From Variovorax guangxiensis (GTDB lineage Bacteria > Pseudomonadota > Gammaproteobacteria > Burkholderiales > Burkholderiaceae_C): 64,000 nucleotides of DNA. Shown here piece after piece: positions 57,752-64,000 of this stretch. Every line of letters starts with the position of its first letter. Position 1 is the stretch's first letter. Location of the stretch: positions 46,432 through 110,431 of the forward strand of contig NZ_RXFT01000021.1 of assembly GCF_003952165.1 (NCBI RefSeq). The letters are read 5' to 3'. The position numbers were made by a program, and so were the translations under genes. The notes under the pieces are model-generated. The model worked only from the letters and a program-made list of their open reading frames with translations, ran no database searches and was not told where the DNA came from.

Positions 57752-57781
57752 GTTCGTCTAAAGAACATTTGTTCGTATAAT
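57752..57781. promoter_or_regulatory. PcaR/IclR-type operator and pcaR -10 box
   Basis: Direct repeats GTTCGTCTAA (57752-57761) and GTTCGTATAA (57771-57780), with GAACA-TT-TGTTC spanning the centre. TATAAT at 57776-57781 is a good -10 for the regulator gene and overlaps the second repeat. GTTCG repeats are known operators of PcaR/PobR-type IclR proteins. Confidence 0.6.
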
Positions 57782-57805
57782 GAATTCTAGAGAGGAAGAC
57801 GAACC

Positions 57806-58591
57806 ATGGCAACCCACCCGTCACAACCCGAAACACCGGCCCCCGGCGACAGCTACGTGCAGTCCTTCGCGCGGGGCCTGCAGGTGATCCGCTCGTTCAG
57901 CGCCAATGCACCGCACCAGACGCTCAGCGAGGTGGCCGCCGGCAGCGGGCTGACGCGCGCGGGCGCGCGGCGCATCCTGCTCACGCTGCAGACGCTGGGC
58001 TACGTGGTGACCGACGGCAAGCTCTTCACGCTCACTCCGCGCATCCTCGACCTGGGCTTCGCGTATCTGTCCTCGATGCCGATCTGGAACCGCGCCGAGC
58101 CGGTGATGGAAGCGCTGGTGCAGCAGGTGCAGGAGTCGTGCTCGGCCGCCGTGCTCGACGCGACGGACATCGTCTACGTGCTGCGCGTGCCGACCAAGAA
58201 GATCATGCACATCAACCTGGGCGTGGGCTCGCGCCTGCCGGCCTACTGCACCTCGCTGGGCCGGCTGCTGCTGGCCGACCTCGACGACGACGAGGTGCGC
58301 GCGCGGCTCGAGGCCTCGAACATCGAGGCGCTGACCAAGCACACGCTGACCGACATCGACGCGCTCATGGCCAAGGTCGCGCAGGCGCGCAAGCAGCAGT
58401 GGTGCCTGGTGAACCAGGAACTCGAGGAAGGCCTCATCTCGGTGGCCGCACCTGTGGTCGACAGGCAGGGCCGCATGGTGGCCGCACTCAACATCAGCGG
58501 CCAGGCGAACCGCACCAGCGCGAAGGCGATGCAGGAGACCATGCTTCCCGCGCTGCGCGAAGCGGCGGACCGGGTCTCGCGGATGCTCTGA
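57806..58591 (+). CDS. pcaR: IclR-family regulator, PcaR/PobR type
   Basis: 261 residues. N-terminal winged HTH (QTLSEVAAGSGLTRAGARRILLTL) and C-terminal IclR effector domain (SVAAPVVDRQGRMVAALNISG). It opens DSYVQSFARGLQVIRSFSA like PcaR and PobR. Divergent from pcaIJF; probable activator that responds to 3-oxoadipate and represses itself (family knowledge). Confidence 0.87.
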   Translation: MATHPSQPETPAPGDSYVQSFARGLQVIRSFSANAPHQTLSEVAAGSGLTRAGARRILLTLQTLGYVVTDGKLFTLTPRILDLGFAYLSSMPIWNRAEPVMEALVQQVQESCSAAVLDATDIVYVLRVPTKKIMHINLGVGSRLPAYCTSLGRLLLADLDDDEVRARLEASNIEALTKHTLTDIDALMAKVAQARKQQWCLVNQELEEGLISVAAPVVDRQGRMVAALNISGQANRTSAKAMQETMLPALREAADRVSRML

Positions 58592-58618
58592 GCGAGGCCG
58601 ACCCGCACTGGACAGGAC

Positions 58619-58674
58619 CGAACGACGCAAAACGAACGACGGGAAGCGAACGACGGAGAGCGAAAGCCGAAAGG
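58619..58674. repeat. 14-bp tandem repeat, four units
   Basis: Three units beginning CGAACGACG (58619, 58633, 58647) followed by five variable purine-rich bases, and a fourth degenerate unit (58661). It lies between the IclR stop and the phytase-like gene. Confidence 0.6.
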
Positions 58675-58743
58675 ACATTCACGGACAGGTCACATCGACT
58701 TCCTAGATTGCACCCCTCACAACAACACCGGAGGGGCCCGATC

Positions 58744-60216
58744 ATGTCCAGTCGCTTCATCTCGCTCAGCCTGCCGCGCCATATCGCAATCGCGGCCATC
58801 GCATCCGCAGTCCTCGCCGCATGCGGGGGTGGCGGCAGCGGAAGCGGCATCGTCCTTCCGCCCGTGGCGGGGACACCCGCTCCTTCGCCTGCTCCGGCGC
58901 CCGCCCCGGCCCCTGCTCCCCAGCCGTCGCCGGATCCTTCCGCGGGACTGCCGCACAAGCTCACCGGCTGGGCCTCGCTGCCCGCGTCGTTCCGCCAGCC
59001 CGGCCCGACCACGGGCCAGTTCATCACCGCCGCGCTCGGCGTAACGCCGCCCTTCGTCGACGGCCAGCCGCTTCCAGGTTTCTCGGCACTGCTGAAGAAC
59101 GACGACGGCACCTGGACCGCCATGCCCGACAACGGCTACGGCAGCAAGAGCAACTCCGGCGACTTCGTGGTCGGCTTCTACAACGTCAGCATCGACTTCC
59201 GCACCGCATCCAACGGCACGACGGTGCCCGGCACCGTGAAGGTCAACAGCCATGTCGCCTTCAACGATGCAAAGGGTTTCCTGAAGGACGGCAAGGGCGT
59301 CGACCTGAAGATCACTGCCGACTTCGCCAACTACCAGACGGTCTCGGGCAACAACCTCGTCGACAGCGGCAAGCCGGTGGATCCGCGCATCGTCAGCGGC
59401 CGCCTGCTGACGGGCTTCGATCTCGACGTGGAGTCGATCGCCCGCGCGAAGGACGGCACATACTTCGTGGGCGAGGAATTCGGCCCCTACATCCTGCACT
59501 TCGACAAGGACGGCACGCTGATGGGCGACCCGGTGCCGCATCCCTTCCTGCGCAGCCCGTCCAACCCGCTGGTGATGAACGAAGGCGCCACGGTGACTTC
59601 GCTTTCGAGCCGCGGCTTCGAGAGCCTGGCCTTCAACGCCGACAAGACCCGCCTCTACGCGGTGCCCGAGGCAGCGCCTTCGCTGGCCGCGCTGCGCCCG
59701 GTGGCCGATGACGAGCGTTACCTGAACTTCTTCGAGTTCGATCCCGCCTCGATGCTCTACACCGGCAAGAACCCGGTCTACAGGAAGGACGGCCCCGCCA
59801 AGGACAACCAGATCGTCATCGGCGACATGACCAACATCGGCGGCAACAGGTTCGTGCTGATCGAGCGCGACAGCCTCTACGGCTCGAAGGCCGTGGTCAA
59901 GCGCCTCTACATGGTCGACCTCGACGTGAAGGACGCCGACGGCGTGCTGAAGAAGACGCTGCTGGTCGACCTGCTGAACATCTCCGACCCGGACGACATC
60001 GGCGGCCCGCTGGCCAACGTCGCGAACGGCAAGTTCAGCATGCCCTTCGACTCGGTCGAGAGCGTCGAGGTGGTGGACGACTACACGCTCGCCGTCGCCA
60101 TCGACACCAACTTCCCGACCGAGGACGGCCGCGTGCCCGGCAAGCCGGACGACACCGAGATCATCACGATCCGCTTCGAGCAGCCGCTGTTCAAGCGCGC
60201 CGCGTCGAAGACCTGA
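58744..60216 (+). CDS. Phytase-like-domain lipoprotein
   Basis: 490 residues. Lipobox VLAAC (residues 23-27), a Gly/Ser stretch, then an Ala-Pro repeat linker (residues about 45-65), then a beta-propeller-type esterase/phytase-like domain (PF13449 type): DNGYGSKSNSGDF, DLDVESIARAKDGTYFVGEEFGPYI, SRGFESLAFNADKTRLYAVPEA. Envelope located, possibly phosphoesterase. ATG 58744 follows a GGAGGGGCCC site. Confidence 0.82.
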   Translation: MSSRFISLSLPRHIAIAAIASAVLAACGGGGSGSGIVLPPVAGTPAPSPAPAPAPAPAPQPSPDPSAGLPHKLTGWASLPASFRQPGPTTGQFITAALGVTPPFVDGQPLPGFSALLKNDDGTWTAMPDNGYGSKSNSGDFVVGFYNVSIDFRTASNGTTVPGTVKVNSHVAFNDAKGFLKDGKGVDLKITADFANYQTVSGNNLVDSGKPVDPRIVSGRLLTGFDLDVESIARAKDGTYFVGEEFGPYILHFDKDGTLMGDPVPHPFLRSPSNPLVMNEGATVTSLSSRGFESLAFNADKTRLYAVPEAAPSLAALRPVADDERYLNFFEFDPASMLYTGKNPVYRKDGPAKDNQIVIGDMTNIGGNRFVLIERDSLYGSKAVVKRLYMVDLDVKDADGVLKKTLLVDLLNISDPDDIGGPLANVANGKFSMPFDSVESVEVVDDYTLAVAIDTNFPTEDGRVPGKPDDTEIITIRFEQPLFKRAASKT

Positions 60217-60237
60217 AGACGAGCCCTGCGTGGAGTC

Positions 60238-60257
60238 CGGAGGGCATCAGCCCTCCG
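60238..60257. terminator. Hairpin between convergent genes
   Basis: CGGAGGGC-ATCA-GCCCTCCG has a perfect 8-bp stem and a 4-base loop. It lies at the end of the phytase-like gene and overlaps the last codons of the convergent Bug gene. No U-tract is evident, so function as a terminator is likely but not certain. Confidence 0.5.
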
Positions 60258-61260
60258 AGTGGATGCCCTTCATGATGATCACGCCGCCCAGGCGCGTGGT
60301 GTCGGCGCGCATGCGCTTGGCCAGCGTGTCGGGCGAACCGGGCTGGGCCTGCCAGCCGGTCTTCAGCAGCGCCTGGCTCACGTCGGGCGAGCTGATGACT
60401 TCGACCAGCGCTGCGTTGAGCTTGGCGACGGCCGCGGGCTTCATGCTCGCGGGCGCGGCCAGCGCGGTCCAGATTTCCAGGTCGGCGCCGCGCACGTCGG
60501 CGTCGCGGATGGTGGGCAGCTCGCCCGCCAGCGGGCTGCGCTCGGGCGAGGTCACGCCGATGGCCTTGATCTTTCCCGATTTGATGTGCGGCAGCGCGAG
60601 GCCCGGTGGCAGCAGCGCCAGCTGGATCTCGTTGGCCAGCAGCCCCGCGATGACCTGCGGATTGCCGGTGTAGGGCTTGTGCTGCGCGGTGATGGCCGCG
60701 CGGCTCTTGATGAGCTCCATGCCCAGGTGGCCCACCGTGCCCACGCCCGGCGTGCCGTACTTGCCGCCGCTGCCGAGGTTGCGCACCCACAGCAGTTGCT
60801 CGGCCGATGTCTTGCCCGTGGCGCTGCCCGACACCGCCAGCACCAGCGGCGCGGTGCCGATCAGGCCGACCGGCGCGAAGTCTTTCTCGGGGTCGAAGGT
60901 CAGCGCGGGGTTGAGCAGCTTCGCGATGGTCAGGTTGCCGTTGATCAGCGCTCCGACGGTGTGATCGTCGGTGGCCTTCGCCACCTGGTCGGCCACGGTG
61001 TTGCCGCTGGCGCCGGGCTTGTTCTCGACGATCACCGGCTGGCGCAGGATCTTCGACAGCGGCTCCGCGATGGCGCGCGCCGCGAGGTCGGGCGATGCGC
61101 CGGCGGGAAAGCCCACGAGGATGTGAAGGGGCTTGGTCGGCCAGGAAGCCTCGCCGGCGCTGTTGTTGCGTTGCTGCTGAGCCCACGAAGTCTTCGCAAG
61201 CAGCGAAGCGGCAATGGCTGCCGCGCCGCCTTCGAGCAGGCGGCGTTTGGTGATCGTCAA
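60247..61260 (-). CDS. Bug-type periplasmic receptor, possible Tat substrate
   Basis: 337 residues. The start is TTG at 61260 with CTGGAG 7 bases upstream. N-terminus TKRRLLEGGAAAIAASLLAKTSWAQ carries a twin-arginine-like motif, unusual for Bug proteins, which are mostly Sec exported. Bug motifs: WPTKPLHILVGFPAGASPDLAARAIAE and VENKPGASGNTVADQVA. Next to an ABC importer on the same strand, though not of its receptor class. Confidence 0.83.
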   Translation of the reverse strand: MTITKRRLLEGGAAAIAASLLAKTSWAQQQRNNSAGEASWPTKPLHILVGFPAGASPDLAARAIAEPLSKILRQPVIVENKPGASGNTVADQVAKATDDHTVGALINGNLTIAKLLNPALTFDPEKDFAPVGLIGTAPLVLAVSGSATGKTSAEQLLWVRNLGSGGKYGTPGVGTVGHLGMELIKSRAAITAQHKPYTGNPQVIAGLLANEIQLALLPPGLALPHIKSGKIKAIGVTSPERSPLAGELPTIRDADVRGADLEIWTALAAPASMKPAAVAKLNAALVEVISSPDVSQALLKTGWQAQPGSPDTLAKRMRADTTRLGGVIIMKGIHSEG

Positions 61261-61301
61261 GATGACTCCAGGAGAGTGAGAAGAACGGGAACGTGCTTAC
61301 A

Positions 61302-61315
61302 TTGTGTTTACACAA
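61302..61315. promoter_or_regulatory. Operator-like palindrome upstream of the Bug gene
   Basis: TTGTGT-TT-ACACAA has perfect 6-bp arms. It lies 42 bp before the TTG start at 61260, in the gap between the ABC permease gene and the Bug gene. The bound regulator is not encoded in the window. Confidence 0.45.
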
Positions 61316-61386
61316 CGTTACAGGACGACGATGTTTTTCGCAAGTCCGAAGTGCCTTCCCGTCAGGGACTCTCGTGTGGGAAAGTA

Positions 61387-62403
61387 CTAGCGCACCGCCG
61401 ATGTGCCAAGCAGTTTTCGCTGCGTGGGGAACAGCGACCAGCCCCAGCGCTGCTGCGCATATCCCCACAGCCCCTGCTTGAAGAACAGCGTGACGAGGAT
61501 CGCGAGCAGCCCGAGCCCCAGCAGGTACCAGGTGCCGTAGTCGCTCAGGAACTTGTTCAGCGCCCAGAAGATGAGCGCCCCCACCAGCGGCCCCTCGATG
61601 CGCCCGATGCCGCCGATCACCACCATGAAGATGGCGAAGGCCGTCCAGTTGACGCTGAATGCCGCATCAGGGCTGATGCGCAGGTTGCCCACGAAGTACA
61701 GCGCGCCCGCGAGCCCCGCGCCGAAGGCCGCGACCACGTACACCGCGAGCTTCATGCGCGCCACAGGTATGCCCTGCGACTCCGCGGCCACTTCGTTGTC
61801 GCGTATCGCCAGCAGCGCCAGCCCGCGCTTGCTGCGCAGGAACAGGTACACCAGCGCAACCGCCGCGACCACGCAGGCCAGCGCCATCCAGTAGGTCGTG
61901 CTCTCGCGCATCGCCTTGTCGATGCCGCGCAACGCGGTCAGCGTGGTGCCCGAGCCGCCGCCCACCGCCGACGCGTTGGCGAAGCTCAGCCTGAACACCT
62001 CCGCGATGACCCAGGTGCCGATGGCGAAGTAGCCGCCCGAGAGCCGGAACGCGACGAAGGACACCGGCACCGCCACCAACCCCGCCGCCAGCGCCCCCAG
62101 CGGGATCGCCACGAAGGGATTCACGCCCGCGAAATTGCCCAGCATCAGCATCACGTAGCCGCCGAAGCCGAAGAAGGCCTGCTGCCCGATGCTCACCATG
62201 CCGCCGTAGCCGGCGAGCAGGTTCCACATCATCGCGAAGATGAAGTAGCAGGCGATCTCGACGAACTCGCGCATCCAGCTCGACTCGCCCCACAGGGGCA
62301 GGCTGGCCGCGACGAGAACGATGGCGATGCCGGCGATCAGCGCCGCGCGGCTCGCGGCCGTCGCACGTTCGACCGCGACGATGGGAGGAGGCATGTTCGT
62401 CAT
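61387..62403 (-). CDS. ABC importer permease (LivM type)
   Basis: 338 residues with about nine to ten helices; NLLAGYGGMVSIGQQAFFGFGGYVML and ALLAIRDNEVAAESQGIP are LivM features. ATG overlaps the LivH stop (ATGA). Third gene of a minus-strand unit with LivF and LivH; the LivG ATPase and receptor must lie beyond the window or elsewhere. Confidence 0.87.
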   Translation of the reverse strand: MTNMPPPIVAVERATAASRAALIAGIAIVLVAASLPLWGESSWMREFVEIACYFIFAMMWNLLAGYGGMVSIGQQAFFGFGGYVMLMLGNFAGVNPFVAIPLGALAAGLVAVPVSFVAFRLSGGYFAIGTWVIAEVFRLSFANASAVGGGSGTTLTALRGIDKAMRESTTYWMALACVVAAVALVYLFLRSKRGLALLAIRDNEVAAESQGIPVARMKLAVYVVAAFGAGLAGALYFVGNLRISPDAAFSVNWTAFAIFMVVIGGIGRIEGPLVGALIFWALNKFLSDYGTWYLLGLGLLAILVTLFFKQGLWGYAQQRWGWSLFPTQRKLLGTSAVR

Positions 62404-63263
62404 CCGCGCGTCTTTGGAAAGAGTCCCTGCGGCCGCAGCACCAGCACGGCGAGGAACACGATGTGTCCGAACCAGATGCCCCAGCCCGGGTCGAGCCTGA
62501 AGCCGATCTGCTGCGTGATGCCCAGGATCATCGCGCCCGCCAGCGTGCCCCAGAAGGAGCCCATGCCGCCGATGATCACCGCCTCGAAGGCGAAGAGCAG
62601 CAGCAGCGGCCCGTCCGAAGGCGACACCGTGGTGCGCATGCCCTGCAGCGCACCGGCGATGGCGATGAGCACGAAGGCGATGGCGGTCGCGAGCGCGTAG
62701 ACCTTCTTCGCGTTCAGCCCCATGAGCTCCGCGATCTCGCGGTCGTCCGACACCGCGCGGAACGAACGCCCCAGCGCCGTGCGCGCGAAGAGCCATTGCA
62801 GCGCGCCCGTCGCTGTCAGCGCCACGGCCAGCACGACGAGCGGCAGCACGCCCACCGACATCGCCTCGCCCAGCGCGACGCCCTGCGTGCTGAGGCCGCC
62901 GGTCTCGATCGCGCGCGGGTCGGCCGAGAACAGCTCCAGAAGCAGGTTCTGGATCACGATCGACAGGCCGAAGGTGACGACCAGCGAGGGAAGCGGATCC
63001 TTTCCGAGCGTGCCGTTAAGCACGTAGCGCTGCAGCAGGTAGCCGAAGCCGAAGGCCACCGGCAGCACCGCGAGCGCGACCAGCCATGGAGCCTCGCCGC
63101 CCGTCAGCGACATGCCCGCGATCACCGCGAACGCGCCGAGGATGATGAAGTCGCCCTGCGCCGTGTTGGTGAGCCGCATCACGCCGAACATCAGCGACTG
63201 CCCCAGCGCGAAGAGCGTGTAGAGGCCGCCGAGCAGCACGCCCTGGACAAAGGTCTCAAGCAT
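62400..63263 (-). CDS. ABC importer permease (LivH type)
   Basis: 287 residues, about eight helices. Opens VQGVLLGGLYTLFALGQSLMFGVM and has GRSFRAVSDDREIAELMGLNAKKVYALA coupling region. It overlaps the LivF gene by 8 bases and LivM by 4, so all three are coupled. Confidence 0.87.
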   Translation of the reverse strand: MLETFVQGVLLGGLYTLFALGQSLMFGVMRLTNTAQGDFIILGAFAVIAGMSLTGGEAPWLVALAVLPVAFGFGYLLQRYVLNGTLGKDPLPSLVVTFGLSIVIQNLLLELFSADPRAIETGGLSTQGVALGEAMSVGVLPLVVLAVALTATGALQWLFARTALGRSFRAVSDDREIAELMGLNAKKVYALATAIAFVLIAIAGALQGMRTTVSPSDGPLLLLFAFEAVIIGGMGSFWGTLAGAMILGITQQIGFRLDPGWGIWFGHIVFLAVLVLRPQGLFPKTRG

Positions 63264-63975
63264 GGGCCGCCTCCGCGATGCCGAAGTAGGCCTGCGAGAT
63301 CTGCTCGCGCGTGAGGTCGGCGGAACGGCCTTCGAGCGATACGCGGCCTTCCTGGAAGCAGTAGACGCGCTGCGAGACCTGCCGCGCCATGGTCACGTCC
63401 TGCTCGACGATGACGACGGTCATGCCTTCCGCGGTGATGGCCGGCATCGCCGCATAGATCTCGCGGATGACGATGGGCGCGAGGCCCAGCGAGAGTTCGT
63501 CGCACAGCAGCACCTCGGGATTGCTCATCAGCGCGCGGCCGAGCGCGACCATCTGCTGCTGCCCGCCCGAAAGCGAAGTGCCCGGCTGGTTGCGCTTCTC
63601 GGCGAGGATGGGAAAGAGCGCGTACAGCCGCTGCAGGTTCCACGGCCCCTTGCGCGATGGCGTGGCACCCATCAGCAGGTTCTCCTCGACGCTGAGGCTC
63701 GGAAAGAGCCTGCGGCCCTCGGGAACCATGGCGAGCCCGCGGCGCACGATGTCGCCCGGCGGCAGGCCGCCGATGGGCTCGCCCTTGAAGCGGATCGCAT
63801 CACGCGGCGCGCGCACCAGGCCCGTGAGGCTCTTGAGGAAGGTCGACTTGCCCGCGCCGTTGGCGCCGATGATGGCGACGAGCTCGCCGCGCTCCAGGGA
63901 AAAGTCGATGCCGAAGAGGGCCTGGGCGTCGCCGTAGAAGGCCTTGAGGGCGTGGGTCGTGAGCAGCGTGTTCAT
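63256..63975 (-). CDS. ABC importer ATPase (LivF type)
   Basis: 239 residues. Walker A GANGAGKSTFLKSL, signature LSGGQQQMVALGRAL, Walker B VLLCDELSLGLAP and VVIVEQDV are intact. GGGAG lies 8 bases before ATG 63975. Only 25 bases remain to the window end, where the upstream partner (probably LivG) is expected. Confidence 0.88.
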   Translation of the reverse strand: MNTLLTTHALKAFYGDAQALFGIDFSLERGELVAIIGANGAGKSTFLKSLTGLVRAPRDAIRFKGEPIGGLPPGDIVRRGLAMVPEGRRLFPSLSVEENLLMGATPSRKGPWNLQRLYALFPILAEKRNQPGTSLSGGQQQMVALGRALMSNPEVLLCDELSLGLAPIVIREIYAAMPAITAEGMTVVIVEQDVTMARQVSQRVYCFQEGRVSLEGRSADLTREQISQAYFGIAEAAHA

Positions 63976-64000
63976 GGTCTTTGCTCCCGCGGTGTTTGCT

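Noticed and set aside
58880..58935. A coding repeat expansion disrupting the phytase-like lipoprotein
   Set aside because: The Ala-Pro repeats stay in frame and form a normal flexible linker after a lipobox.

Overview
The window is about 68% G+C, densely packed and rich in Bug-type solute receptors, branched-chain-type ABC importers and aromatic-degradation genes. It reads as chromosome of a soil betaproteobacterium of the Comamonadaceae, most like Variovorax. That placement is inferred from gene content and sequence style. No rRNA, canonical tRNA, CRISPR array, phage or transposase was seen.

Layout. 1-1254: 3' end of a Kef-type K+ efflux antiporter. 1297-14615: a hydroxycinnamate (ferulate/coumarate) cluster with an amidohydrolase, crotonase, feruloyl-CoA synthase-like ligase, SDR dehydrogenase, ABC importer, tannase/feruloyl-esterase lipoprotein, acyl-CoA dehydrogenase and MarR regulator. 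14631-18791: TetR regulator facing an operon of two VOC proteins, an SRPBCC protein, a DHA2 efflux pump and a DUF1428 protein. 18910-27585: mixed genes (TauE exporter, hydroxyquinol-type intradiol dioxygenase, isoprenylcysteine-methyltransferase-like protein, AraC with AzlCD, YbaK-like deacylase, GT39-type enzyme, LysR, DoxX). 27598-30970: Crp/Fnr regulator divergent from a membrane/ferredoxin/class III cyclase fusion, followed by two small secreted repeat proteins. 30986-37708: a minus-strand operon (Bug receptor, gamma-resorcylate decarboxylase, FAD hydroxylase, MFS carrier, DoxX, maleylacetate reductase) facing its MarR regulator across two operator-like palindromes. 37733-47525: an extended RNA-repair locus. 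47522-53802: mixed small operons. 53806-58591: pcaIJF plus a Bug receptor, divergent from an IclR regulator. 58744-64000: a phytase-like lipoprotein, another Bug receptor and a second ABC importer that runs off the end.

The catabolic modules connect. The first cluster should turn hydroxycinnamates into hydroxybenzoates through a beta-ketoacyl-CoA. The second should turn 2,6-dihydroxybenzoate into resorcinol and then hydroxyquinol. The intradiol dioxygenase at 19.8-20.6 kb and the maleylacetate reductase would carry this to 3-oxoadipate, and pcaIJF finishes to succinyl-CoA and acetyl-CoA.

The most unusual region is the RNA-repair locus. A divergent RtcR (sigma-54 activator) faces a sigma-54-type promoter at 44608-44623. 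The minus-strand transcript would carry a roughly 490-nt structured leader with a tRNA-like fold, an SPFH/slipin gene, a second tRNA-like element with a T-arm and a CCA-ended acceptor strand, rtcB, a zinc-ribbon protein, an RNase Z-like protein, a nucleotidyltransferase and rtcA. Downstream of rtcR lie a 2H phosphoesterase and a DEDDh exonuclease. No Ro60-type (rsr) gene is present, so tRNA-like RNAs here would work without an adjacent Ro protein.
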